Positions 35,640 to 47,200 are shown, counted from the stretch's first letter. The stretch is 64,000 bases of DNA from Ceratopteris richardii (GCA_020310875.1 CM035438.1:101147639-101211638), one strand, 5' to 3'. Numbers and translations: made by a program. Notes: generated from the sequence alone by a model not told the origin.

Positions 35640-37200
35640 AAACTTCTAGTGATTTGGAGTGCTCTAATGGTGTAGGTTATCGTGCCAAGCATGCATTCAA
35701 AAAATACTGAGTTTTTCTGTCTGTCGCAATAGACAGAGGTCGTCGTCCCGGGACCTGTGCAGAGTTCTACCGTACATGCGCAAGCTGCTGGAGATGGTGG
35801 TATAGGCTCCAAGAAGTGTATGTCAAATTTTCAGAAGAATCCCCTACAAAAACAGTGATTTTGATCACTCAAACCATTGTAAATATCCATAATTTTTAGA
35901 CTTTGTTTGAGCCTTCAAATAAGCCCTGGAACATAATTTTTAACTAGGCCAAACACTAAGTCTAGACAACGCCAAAACTAGTCAAAAAACTATAAAAAGA
36001 TCTAGAGAGCTCATTTTTGGGGTTAGCTTGTTAGAGAATAGAGCTTTGTGAGAGAGATCCTTTGCAATTGAAAGCTTTCCATTGTTCCTCTCTTTGATCT
36101 TACCGTGTGCGCACATGTGTGTATGTGTGTGCATGCTTGTGTGCTTTCATTCACGCACTTGTGCCGTCACTCGCTCAAGGTCTTCATACCGGTCCTCACG
36201 TCTCCGCGGATTGACAAGTAAAGGAGGTGGTGTTTACGCTTGAGCTAGAAGATCCCTACTAGGCTTCGTAGTTATCTGACCAAAACCATCATAAGTTTTA
36301 GCAGAACATCATGGGTAAATCCTGCAAGCTCCCAATCTCCTAAGGTGTTCATCATCACTTTTATGACGAGTCCCTGTTTTACGAACACTGCATAAGTACC
36401 TTGTGTTTAGTAGTCTGGTACTTTCTTACATGTTTTTTTAGAGCTCTATCACCGTTATTTCTAGCATAGTAGTGGTGTGAATTTTATTCATTGGATTATG
36501 GTCTGTGCATCTTTGTTGATTTGAAGTATGAAAATATGATCGTGCATGCATGATTTTGTTGATATAAAATCTAAACGGATCAGCTAAATATGAACATCAA
36601 ATCATAATGTGTCTCTTGAGTCATGTCCATCCCACTAAATAAAATTCACTCTTCGGATCATCATGCGCATGTAAATCGCACAACCAAAAGTTGGCGGAAG
36701 TCATGCAAAATCTAATTGGCCATATTCTTTGATCATCAAATATATCGTGCAAAATCAGGTTATTGGATATCATCATAGTTAAAGTCCAATGAAATCACTT
36801 AAAATCCTATCACTACATCATACGTGTGCCTACATTCAACGACCTAAAGTCCGATGAAATCCCTCGATCGTCATGTGTGCCTAAATTTGATGATTTGAAG
36901 TTCGATGAAATCACTTGAAATTTGTTCATGAAATCATCATGTGTGCCTTGCTAAATCACTTGAAAAATGACCTCCTATCACCTCAAATCTCATCCATCCA
37001 TGTGAGACCCCTATGAGTTCAATTCGTTGCTGTGTGTGTTATTTCTACTTTCTTTCATTCTTAAGAATGAAGATTATCTTAGGGTGCTCCGGTCATTGTG
37101 TTGAGATAGCTTTGATGGCAACTTGGTTAGATTCTATGAGTTCCCTCTCTCTTTCTCTCGGGTCTTGACTCTGCACCATTCATGGATTTCATTTTAGACG
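35640..37200. other. Non-coding stretch with a dispersed repeat
   Basis: No gene was seen. 36100-36170 is TG/CA-rich. 36245-36350 shares an ordered block (CC-ACTAG-CTTC, CAAAACCATCATAAGTT, GAACATCATGGGTAAATCCT-CAAGCTCCC, TAAGGTGT) with 41745-41855 in the same orientation. Around 36.6-36.98 kb the motif 'GATGAAATC(A/C)CT' recurs loosely. Possibly LTR or old transposon remnants. Confidence 0.5.
36245..36350. repeat. Dispersed repeat, copy 1
   Basis: About 100 bp similar to 41745-41855 with several small indels, both in the same orientation. Element class is unknown; it could be part of an LTR. Confidence 0.7.
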
Positions 37201-37238
37201 TCGTTTTTTGTTGTCTCTCCGCTCAACATTCATACTCT

Positions 37239-37540
37239 AGTCCTAGTTCGCAGGCCTAGTGGTTGGGCCTCTCGTCTCTTGAGGCGGGGGCGAAGGTTCA
37301 ACCCCTGGCAACAACATGTAAGGGACGTGTAACTTGGAATGATGTCGCATGTGGCTAAGGTGCCACCGTTTGTCCATCCCCGAGGTAGTTGTGACCGCCA
37401 TTTAACCCAGTTTTGTAAACCCCTGTTCTTGTGGGATAAGGGGGGTCCCATGGGTACTATGCCCTTCCTTGTACAGTTGCAATTTCAAAGTTAAAGTCAG
37501 GGGGAGTAGGCTTCGGCCGAACCTCCATTAAAAAAAAAAA
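37239..37540 (+). mobile_element. tRNA-derived SINE with poly-A tail and target duplication
   Basis: About 302 bp flanked by the 11-bp direct repeat ATTCATACTCT (37228-37238 and 37541-37551). The 5' head is tRNA-like, with D-arm/A-box CCTAGTGGTTGGGCC and B-box AGGTTCAACCCCT. A tRNA-unrelated body of about 220 bp follows, ending in a run of about 11 A. These are all the hallmarks of a full-length SINE moved by a LINE. Internal short ORFs are irrelevant. Confidence 0.93.
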
Positions 37541-37551
37541 ATTCATACTCT

Positions 37552-37930
37552 TACGGGAGGCACATGGACGTCTTATCAAGTCAGTGGATGAGACTTTTTG
37601 GGTCATTGAATAGAGAGTCTAGGGCACATGTAGGAGAGATTTCGCTAACTCTTGCGACCAGAATTAGGGGCACATGCATTGACAACTAAAAAGAAAAACA
37701 AGCAAAAAAGCATTTGTATGAGCCATTTTATTTATTTTTAGTTAGTGAATGACCCAACGGAAAAACACAAAGGAATAATCAGTTTGGGTCACCTTATTTT
37801 TTACGCATAGTGTTTTTCCATGTTGACAAAAAAAACAAATAAATGACCAAACTTCAGATCGCTGATCCTCATGTGTCCTCCGTATCTGTAGAAGCAGTGT
37901 GAATCGACACTTAAAATTCATTCATGAGAA
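37552..37930. other. Intergenic DNA upstream of the host gene
   Basis: AT-rich, with A-runs near 37.69 and 37.83 kb. No promoter element can be named with confidence. Confidence 0.4.
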
Positions 37931-37941
37931 GCATAGCCTAC

Positions 37942-38096
37942 GAGTGAGGTGACAAGACTTCGGCAATCGTTTGCGCTGCCCATCTCTTCTTTTTGATGGT
38001 CGCGACTCGCCGGTCTGTGCTCGAGTGAGGTGACAGCACTTCGGCAATCGGTTGCATAACCTATCTTGTAGTTGTGAATGTCACCGGTCTGTGCTT
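37942..38096 (+). repeat. 81-bp tandem duplication in the presumed 5' UTR
   Basis: Copies 37942-38022 and 38023-38096 both run from GAGTGAGGTGACA..ACTTCGGCAATCG to CGGTCTGTGCT, with a diverged middle. The second copy ends about 57 bp before the host-gene ATG, so the duplication probably lies in the 5' UTR or core promoter. Confidence 0.85.
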
Positions 38097-38152
38097 GGCT
38101 TACAGTACTGCGAGGCGAGAGTAAGAGACAGTAAAAGCCAAAGCGGGGGAGC

Positions 38153-39601
38153 ATGAAGAAGGGCGATGCTAGAGATACGTATCACATGGGAGCAGCTTCT
38201 GCATCGGCTGCGCATCGTGATGTTGGGAACATCTTACATCCGCATGGAGCATCAATATTGGGCTTGGGTGGCCTTCACAACAGTGTGTTGTTAGGCACCC
38301 CTGTCGGTCTTTTGGGCAGGCGGAGTGTCTACGAATATGAATCAGTATTACAACCATTCATGGGCTATAATGAGGATCGCATGCTTTGCTTGCCTGCTCC
38401 TCTGCCTGCAAATCCTGCTGGCATCTTACTTGGAGATGGTCGCGGTGTCCTTACTTCTGCTGAAACTGATATATATGGGAGAATACGCCAATCAGAGATT
38501 CACAGGATGACTTTTCCTATCCACTTTGATGGGCTTAAGCGTGATGGAAGGGCCCTAAGTGGCTCACACTTTCCTGGTCATGATCGTTTTTCTAGCCTTT
38601 TTTCTGCAAGGACAGGTGTATGCAGCTATAATGATGTCTCCACCTATGCGGGAGGTAGCTACTACGAGCCACAGATAGGCGGAGTGACTAATATTAAGTT
38701 GCATACGTCTCGGAAAAAGAGGAAAACTCCTTCGGCAGATGAAATCTTAAAAGAAACATGGGATCTACACTCTCTCTTCAGGTCAGGACATGGTCATGCT
38801 CTGGATACACAGAAAAACAAGCCCGAGGGCTCAGCTTTTCCTGGAAAGCGTGCAAAATTGAAGCAAACAGAAGCATCTTTCCAGAATAAGGCTTTTTCTG
38901 ATTGGACATCACATTTAGGCAACAATGAGCTGATCGAGACTCATGAATCCTGGAAGGAGACCGATTTATCAGATAAAACTATAAAGGATAAACTTCCAAG
39001 TGTTAAACATAATGATTCATCAACGGAGCAAGAGATCTATACTTCAAAACTGCAAAGTGGAGAACTTTATGAGCAACTTCCAAGTGTTAAACATAATGAT
39101 TCCTCAACGGAGCAAGAGATCTATACTTCAAAACTGCAAAGATCTGTAAGTGAGAAAGTGGAGAACTTTATGAGCACATACTCAGATAATAGCAGTTCGG
39201 ACGATGATTCCTTTACAGATTCTGAAGATGACATGCCAAACATTGTTGGTGATTCTTTGAGTGATGACAAGAATAGAGAGGAAAGAGCATATGATTTTTT
39301 CTTCCAAACTCTTTCAGAGAATGAAGAGTTACAGAAGTTGTACAATGAGCAATGCCATGTGGGAAAGTTTGAGTGCTTGGTATGCTCAAGTATCCCAGGC
39401 AAACCACCTAAGAAGTATATTGGTCTCACCAGTGTTATCATGCATGCAAGCAAAATTCTCAAAACCAAAAAGAAGCAAGAGCATAGAGGGTATGCTCGTG
39501 CGTTATGTGCTGTTATGGGTTGGAACATCTGCAGATTACCTTCTGTCATTCAAAGCTCAGCCTCTGATCCTAGATGTTGTATTCCTTCTGACAAAGAAAA
39601 G
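38153..39601 (+). CDS. Host gene exon: nuclear-type protein with CxxC-H-H zinc-finger-like domain (partial)
   Basis: An open frame of 483 codons starts at ATG 38153 and ends at a likely phase-0 donor (AAAG|GTAACT, 39601/39602); the frame past it is not conserved-looking. Residue 187 begins a basic RKKRK patch (possible NLS). Around 342-361 lies an acidic Ser/Asp run. Residues about 383-470 hold C408-x2-C411-x19-H431-x12-H444 with FECLVCSS, SVIMHASKIL and HRGYARALCAVMGW, resembling plant proteins with a zf-XS/U1-like finger domain. From memory, related uncharacterised plant proteins share the 'HR.YARA.C..MGW' motif; the function is unknown and could involve RNA or chromatin. Residues 281-331 contain a 28-codon tandem duplication. 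Downstream exons were not found; a copia fragment lies 120-150 bp past the donor. Confidence 0.75.
38993..39141 (+). repeat. 84-bp in-frame tandem duplication inside the host exon
   Basis: Copies begin at 38993 and 39077 (28 codons apart) and encode LPSVKHNDSSTEQEIYTSKL twice. The tail of copy 1 (GTGGAGAACTTTATGAGCA) matches sequence at about 39159-39178 after copy 2, so the original unit was about 18 bp longer and copy 1 lost an internal piece. Only about one synonymous difference separates the shared parts, so it is recent. GTAAGT at about 39146 is a potential alternative donor. Confidence 0.9.
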
Positions 39602-39739
39602 GTAACTTGTTTTTTGATTATATGTCTTTGGAATTTGAGCTCAACATATAAAAAGAAGTGGCTATCAAAGGTCTGCTCACTAGTTTTGCAAATCTTTTGT
39701 TATACCCTTTTGAAAGTCTTTGTATTGTTGCATTGTGCC

Positions 39740-41180
39740 TTGGGGTAGACACTTTGTGAGAGCATGTGCAAGATTTTGTGAAGTATTGACCTTGATCAAA
39801 GGTGATCAGGCTATCCTCTAACACCTCTCTGAGAAAGTGATATCTCATATCAATATGGTTTGTGAGCATATGGAACATGGCATTCTTTGCAAGTCACATT
39901 GCATTTTAGCCATCACAACTGAAAACAGGTGCCTTGTCACGTGAACCAAATTCACTCCATAGACATGCTAAAAAATGACCTATTTAGAAGCCTTTGTGGC
40001 TGAATTACATTCGGCCTCTGTAGCAGATAGTGCTACTATCCTTTGAAGTCTAGCACCATGGAATAGCACCTCCTGCAAGAGTGTATACATATCCACTTGT
40101 TGATTTACGTGCATCCACATCACCTTCCATGTTAGAGTCAAATAATCCCTTCAACTCCAATGGACCCTTTTCATAACATAGGCATTTACTTTGGTCCCTT
40201 TCAAATATCTAAGCATGGACTTGACTAATGGACTTGACCGCCTCTCAATGAGCTTTGCCAAGATTAGCCATAAGTCTGCTAACAACTCCCACTCCATGGA
40301 CAATGTCTGGCTGAGTGGCAACCAGCCATACATAAGCGAACCACAAGCTGATGCGTATGGAACACTTCTCATGTAGTTGGCGGTGCCATCATCTTTGGGA
40401 AAGTCATCCTTCGAAAGCTTAATATGTGGCTGCGATGGCACTCCAAGAGGCTTAGCATCAACCACATTAAATCTGTCCAACACTTTTGCAATTTACTTAT
40501 CTTGGGATAAATGCAAAGTGTACTGCTGCCTATCCCTTTTTTTCCGCATACCAAATATGTGCTGTGTGTCCCCAAGTTCCTTCATAGAGAAACTAATGTT
40601 TAACTCTTGTTTTAGAGCATTTAAAGTGCTCATTTTCTTCCCAATCAGCAGCATCATCTACACACAGGACTGGAATGATTAGGCTCCCATTATCATCCTT
40701 TTTGGTTTTCAAAGAGTGGTGTGCATGGCTTCTTTTGAACAATGTTTGAGCATGAATGCATCAAACTTCTTTTATCATTGCTTGGGGACTTGTTTCAGCG
40801 ACACATATAATGTGGTCATTTTAACCATTGGAGAGAACACTTGTTGGAAATCAATGCCCTCTTTTTGGGCATGTCCCTTAGCAACCAACCTTACCTTGTA
40901 CTTGGGTTTGCCATCCACAATCTTGATGTTGTATACCCACTTTTTAGGAATGGCCTTCTTACCTTTGGGCAACTTAGCCAAATCCGAAGTATCATTGGTA
41001 TGCAAAGCCTTTATCTTTGCTTGCATGGCTAACTCCCACTTCTTGTGGCTTCGCCTCTTTATAAGTGAGAGGCTGATCGACATCTGATAACATAATGTAA
41101 TGTACAGGGGGGTCGGGGTCATACCTATTCACAAGCCTCCTATGACGTATAAATCTTTGTACCCAATGATTCACGTGCTC
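39740..41180 (-). mobile_element. Ty1/copia fragment in the presumed intron
   Basis: Minus-strand RT (about 41.08-40.5 kb, with GKPKYKVRLVAKGHAQKEG and FSPMVKMTT), the RT-RNase H connection (40.48-40.15 kb, SVPYASACGSLMY) and the RNase H end (39.88-39.75 kb, NHIDMRYHFLRE). It has no gag, protease or complete integrase. It is truncated and broken, and lies antisense to the host gene. Confidence 0.8.
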
Positions 41181-41199
41181 CGGAAATGGATCTACATGA

Positions 41200-43030
41200 G
41201 GTATATCAACTTCCTCATTTGTTGGATCCCTCTAGGATCAACCCTACATGCTACAACACAAGACATGACACAAGCCATATTCACAAACATAGAAAGGGGG
41301 ACACGAGATTCGCATTCGAGCCATTAAGTCCACAATGACCCACCCTCGAGCTTGGGAGCCTACATCCAAGTGGATGGAAGCCATAAGGGCATGGCATACC
41401 ATATCAACATACCCATACCCTACATGTGTGTGGACTCCATCATGGACGAAAAGTCAAAGAGCCTCATAAGAGGAATGAATAACAAAGGCGTCCGTAGGTC
41501 CTATTTATGATCTCTTTTAAGTAGGTGGTCCAATTTTCACTTGGGGACACTCCACACTTGGTCGGACAATTTAAATACAGGCGGCATTATTGATGTCCTT
41601 TTGATTTATTAATGTAACACTTCTCCCATTATAATGACATTTTGACTTGTTCAATGGGGAGCCGATCCTTCAACATCCTAACTAACTCCCTAAGTTGTAC
41701 ATACCCAGGCTCATGCTCTCACTCACTCAGTGACCTCAATAAGAATCCCCACTAGACTTCTTAGTCAGCTGGCCAAAACCATCATAAGTTCTAGAATCTA
41801 GTGGAACATCATGGGTAAATCCTCCAAGCTCCCGATCTAATAAGGTGTCACCTCACCCTCTTGCTTGAGCCACTTTGCTAAGTGGCTTGTGTGCTATACA
41901 TGCGTCATGATCCTTTGAGGTAAGTCAAGCTCATTGGCTACCCATTGAATCCTCTAAGCATCTATATTTCTTCATGCAGTATCACTAAATCATTGTGCCT
42001 GAGCCATAACTAAGCAGTTTGTGTGCAATACAGGAACCGTGATTCTTCGAAGAAAATTCTAGCTCATAGGATATCCAAGTTTTCATCCTTTCTCATCAAG
42101 GAACACAACCCTAGAAGACAACTCTTTGCAAACGTCGATTTTGGCATGTCTCAAAATCTCGAGTAATTGAAAGGTGCATCCTATCCTATCACTATGGAGA
42201 TCATGAAGCTAACGGAGTAGTATAACCAAAAGACAATGTAGTACAAGGTTGCCATGAATACAACAAACTCAAAGGTCATCTTTGTGCTCTTGTCTCTCCC
42301 TCAACAAACTCCAAGGTCATCATTGTGCTCTCATCTCTCCCTCTAAGTACTTTTAGCATTTGTGTGGAAACCCAGATAAACATTAAAATGCCTCCTTTGA
42401 GTCTCGTGGCAATGAATAAGCTGCCCACGTGGATCCCTTAGCACTAACTCACTAGTGGATGTGGAGTACCACCAAGAGCAATCTACTAGTGGGGAAGATT
42501 ACTCACCCAATTATGATCGTGTAGAGAGGAAGTATGTCAAGTATATCCGCATAGCATTTGCAAGCACAACCACAGAGTGTAATAATATGGGTAACATCTC
42601 TTGAGTGAAAACCAGATAGCTACCAACACAATTGAAGCATATGGAGGACAACCAACAACGACAACATCCTCCATCAGATTCTTCTCCATTTGACTTGTGT
42701 TTGTGTAGGTATCTTGATGGCTATGCCATCAATGATCACGCTTCCCTGAAAAGAGGTCATTATTATGCTCTCTCGACATGGCCTCCATGATCACCATCGT
42801 GTATTGAGTCCATTCCCTTAGGAATGACTCATACACACGGGTTTTCCTATGCATAAGAAATCCCCTACCAAAGGTTGCTTGATCACTTGCAAGTGGCCTC
42901 TAGTAATACATGCTACATTAGTACATGGGGTAGATTGGTAGTTCCATAAAGAACTGAGCATCAAGCTAAGTCTCTCTCCCTATGGAGCTAAAATTTGGGA
43001 CCCACACCATAACCCAAGTTGGCAAAGGAA
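41200..43030. other. Non-coding stretch with local duplications
   Basis: No gene was seen. 41745-41855 is copy 2 of the dispersed repeat at 36.25 kb. At about 41.86-41.95 and 42.0-42.09 kb, a TGAGCCA..CTAAG..GTTTGTGTGC block is duplicated with divergence. At about 42.26-42.345 kb, a CAACAAACTC.AAGGTCATC.TTGTGCTC block is tandemly doubled. Confidence 0.5.
41745..41855. repeat. Dispersed repeat, copy 2
   Basis: Same ordered block as 36245-36350, including ACCATCATAAGTT and ACATCATGGGTAAATCCT, with a small extra segment after AAGTT. Confidence 0.7.
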
Positions 43031-43038
43031 GATTCTAA

Positions 43039-43661
43039 TGTTAGACTCAAGAATGACAAGAAAGAGATGGTTGAACCACACCCTAAGAGGAAGGATTAGG
43101 AAGTAATCCTCAACCATGGTTTTTTTGGTAAGTGGTTAGCCCATCATACTCCTAGCCGGTAGGTCATGAGTTCAATTCCCACAATTGGTATCAGAGCCTC
43201 TGAAGTAGGCTTGGGCAATGTGGATGGAAGGCGCACACATCGCTTTCAAAGGTGAGCCCAACAAAGATTAGAGTGTATCTCCCAATCTGTAGATCGGATT
43301 TAGATGTGTAAGATATCATTGGAAATCTCTGGGAACTAGGGTTCCAATGGAAGCATTAGATTGAGGATCCAAGATGCCTTGCATGGGTGAGAACCAGGTT
43401 CAAAAGACCAAGGTTGAGAACAAGAAGGTTCAAGAGACTAAGCATGGGTGAGGACATCAATTCAAGGGGAGATCAAGGATTGATCATTGAGGACAATGAT
43501 CTCTAGAAGGGGAAGTGAGTGTTAGACTCAAGAATGACAAGGAGATGGTTGAACCACACCCTAAGAGAGAGGATTAGGAAGTAATCCTCAACCATAGCTT
43601 TTGGGGCAAGTGGTTCGCCCATCATACTCCTAGCCGGTAGGTCATGAGTTCAATTCCCACA
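43039..43661 (+). mobile_element. TRIM (miniature LTR retrotransposon), complete
   Basis: A 623-bp element with short LTRs (43039-43183, 145 bp; 43520-43661, 142 bp), each TGTTAGAC...CCCACA. It has a perfect target duplication TCTAA (43034-43038, 43662-43666), a tRNA-iMet PBS (TGGTATCAGAGC, 43186-43197) and a polypurine tract AGAAGGGGAAGTGAG (43505-43519). It has no coding capacity. The 3' third of each LTR is tRNA-like. The internal leader is homologous to the TR-GAG leader at 26.6-26.9 kb. The LTRs differ by several percent, so it is older than the TR-GAG copy. Confidence 0.93.
43116..43183 (+). promoter_or_regulatory. tRNA-like A-box/B-box module ending the TRIM 5' LTR
   Basis: In the 3' LTR copy (about 43597-43661) a D-arm GGGC-AAGTGGTTC-GCCC pairs perfectly, with A14- and GG-like positions in the loop. 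Downstream, GAGTTCAATTCCC fits the B-box GTTCRANNC. The box spacing is tRNA-like. The anticodon arm is not a canonical fold and the T-stem is imperfect. The module stops at the LTR end. Pol III activity is inferred only. Confidence 0.6.
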
Positions 43662-43666
43662 TCTAA

Positions 43667-44250
43667 TCTCACCATGGCCCTTGTGGGGTCAAAAGGAACT
43701 ATCCTATGATACAATCATAGTGGTGGTAGCTCTCCACTAATCAATCCTTGTATTTGAGATAGTGTATATGCATGTGTTCTCGTACAATGGGTCCTAAACA
43801 TACGTGCAATCCGCGTGCTAACCTCAATGGGAATGGCCCTATATACATATCAATGGACACTTTGTATAGAAGGTCCCGTCTTGCAATCATGCTGAAATAC
43901 TAGCCTACCATGATCAAGGTACAATACAATGAGGGATGAGTCATAGATGCTAGTAAAATCTCATCTTGATCCATATCTACCTTAGTAGTCCATGGTAGTG
44001 GAATACTTCCAAACCATCTCTCTCTCAATAATGGGTATTCGGAGTCCCATGGCTATCAAGCTATTAGCAACCTCCTAATCACCTCCTGAGCACCTCCTTG
44101 ACTAATTAACCAAAGAGAGTATTTGTAAAACTTGAGGGATAGTCACCGTTTTGTAACACCCTCCAAAAGTGTATCTCAAAAGGCACATATCAATGCACTC
44201 TAATGCTCGATGAGCACCAGGCTATATAACCGTTAGCATCAATCCATCAA
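43667..44250. other. Non-coding stretch
   Basis: No ORF, repeat or family signature was recognised between the TRIM and the next copia element. Confidence 0.5.
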
Positions 44251-44259
44251 AAAGCTTGT

Positions 44260-47200
44260 TGGAAGTCAGCAAGTCACACTATATGAGTGTGAAGAAGACA
44301 AGGGAAGTCATGAAGAAGACTTCAAATCTGCATATGTATGAAATCTGCTCCAGAGCTGTTCCTAGCTGAAAATTCTAGCTATAAGCTTGAGATACCTCAA
44401 ACTTGAATGTAGAAGTAGGCAATAATGCCTTGCTTATATTGGCTATAGTCCTCATGCGAAAAATCCAACAACAATCACTAAAAAAGCAAGTTTTTTCACA
44501 AAACTAATGCAAAGGCTACAATTGTTCTTTTTCGGAATTCGAATAAGCTTTACACTTTAGCTTTGTGGGCGATTAGATAATAATCTTTGGATCTTATGCT
44601 TTTTGGCAATTAAATATGAGCCAATTGGATTTATGAAAAACAACTTAATGACCAGATTTTAGGGTTTGACTTTTGAAGGGCTTTTAGGTATGAGATGGGT
44701 GCATGCCATATATCAACAAATAGCTCTTGATGAGTACTTGAACACAATATGCAATAATTTTTTTTGACCATTTTTGATCCAATTTTGACTAAGTCCAAAA
44801 TTAGGGTTTTGTTGGAATTTTGGCATTCTGACATTGTTTTCAAACAACGCCCCCTCAACGACATAAGATTTAATAATGCATAACTTTTGATGTCTGTCTT
44901 TGGATAATGCTTTAGTAAAAATTTCAGCCACATTTTCACTTGTAGAATGGGTAAGCTTAAGGTGCTTCTTAGATACCGGCTCACGAATATTATGATAATG
45001 AACTTCAATATGCGTTATCCTAGCATGATGAATAGGATTCTTTGCAATAGCAATAGCACTTTTGATATTGAAAATATCTACATAGGAAGATGAACATGAA
45101 CATGAAGATAACTTTGAAATTTTTGCAACCATAAAGCCTCAAGTGAAGCTATAAAGGCAGCCCTATACTTGGCTTCACTTGAAGATGTAGCCACTTTTCG
45201 GTTGTTTCTTAGAAAGCCATGAAATAAGGCATTCTTCAACATAAAAACAATAGCCACTTGAAACTTCTTCTTGTGTCTTTGTCACTTGTCCAATCAGAAT
45301 CTGCAAAGCCTTGAAGCATAAAATGCGGCGACTTTGAAAAAGCCATTGCATAATTCATAATTACTTTCAAGTATCTAAAAATTCAGTTAACTGCTTTTCA
45401 ATGAGTTTTGAGAGGTTTGTGGATAAACTTGGGTGCTTGAGAGACTTCAAACTAAATGTTAAGATGTGTATTACATAAATAAATCAAGCATCTAACTAGG
45501 ACATGTATTACATAAATAAATCAAGCATCCAATTGCATGACTAAAAAGCATAACATCAGAAAGCTTTGAATTTGCATTTGCTTGTAATAACACATTAACA
45601 TCCATAGGTCTCTGCATAGGTTTATCAAACTTTTCTAATAGTTTCTCAATGTATTTTTGCTGGGTCATGTAGATACAATCATTTATGATTATGAATTCAA
45701 TGTCTAGATAATAATTTAAAACACCAAGATCATTAACATCAAATGTATGCTTAGGTTTTGACTTAAAGAAGTGAAGGTCTCAGTTCTTGGGATTTGTTAT
45801 AATCATATCATCAACATAAATAATGGTTATGATCAAATGATCTATCTCTGACTTAACATAGAGGTAGGAGAAGCTTCTGAGTTTTCAAAATCAATAGAGA
45901 AAAGATATAGATAAATCTTTTCATACGAAGCCCTTGTTATTGGCTTCAAACCATAAAGAGCTTTTATAAGCTTTCATACTAAATGTTTTTCACATGGTTC
46001 CTTAAAACCTTTTGGTTGCTGTATATAAACATCTTCATGAAGATCACCATTAAAAAAGTAGCCTTGCTATCTGATTGGTATGTATATAAACATCTTCATG
46101 AAGATCACCATTAAAAAAGTAGCCTTGCTATCTAATTGGTATACTTTCCAACCAAAGAATGCAATAAGAAGAAGAACAATCTTGGTTATGATCATTCTAG
46201 AAGTAGATGCAAATGTTTTATCATAGTCTATACCTTTCTTTTGTGCATAATCTTTGACAACTAATCAGCTTTATAGCTAGTAATTGTACCATTGGCTTTT
46301 TTTTTTTTGATCTTGAAGATCCACTTAACAACAATAGCATTTTTACCTTTTCAGTAATTCACAAAGCTTCCATGTTTAATTCTTATGAATAGAATCAATC
46401 TCCTCTTGCATTGCTTCCTTCCAAACAAGACTACCCAATGCATCTTTGACACTAGCTTATGATTTTGCTTTTAATCCAAAAGCCCAAGAATACCTAAAAT
46501 AATTATCAATAAATGTGACAAAATACCTATGTCCTTGAATAGAATCTGCTCGCATAGGTCTATTAACGTTTGAATATATGATCTGCAACTTCCTGTTGGC
46601 AATGATAAATCCATGCTTCTTGAATGGAAGCTTTTAAAGCTTTCCATCAAGACATTCTTTACAAGATTCTGCATTATCTGGTAAAGCAAGAGTAGGTAAA
46701 CTCTCCTTCATATCCTAATCTTTGAGATGCTTGAGAGATGTATAATTGATATAGCCAAACCTAGCATGCCATGACTTCATATTCCCCCTTGGTGTATAAA
46801 GCCTAGAAACATTAGCATGGCTAGTTTTGGACAATACAAACATATCACTTCTGTTTTTACTTTGTAATAGACAATGTTTCTTATTAGGCATTAGGATTTT
46901 ACATGAATCCTTTTTAAAAATCATTTTATAACCATGTGATAAGAAAGTGGATATGGACAACAAATTCTTCTTCATTTTTGGATTCGTTGCTTCATTTTTG
47001 GAACATAGAGAACATTAAGAATTGCAAAATTACCACTTGCTCTTGACTTTAAAGTAACTTCTTCAATACCAACAACATCCAAGACATGACTAGCTGCCAT
47101 GGTCACCCTTCTACTTGTAGAGTTAGCAAGGGAAAAAATACCTTCTTGGAACTAGTCATGTGCTTAGTAGCTCCAGAATAAAAAATCGATTTTCAAAAAT

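Noticed and set aside
38169-39549. Minus-strand ORFs across the host exon
   Set aside because: Shadows of the plus-strand coding frame; they lack any domain and are much shorter than the plus frame.
43116-43183. A functional tRNA gene at the TRIM LTR end
   Set aside because: No canonical anticodon arm or acceptor stem; only the internal promoter boxes and a D-arm are convincing.
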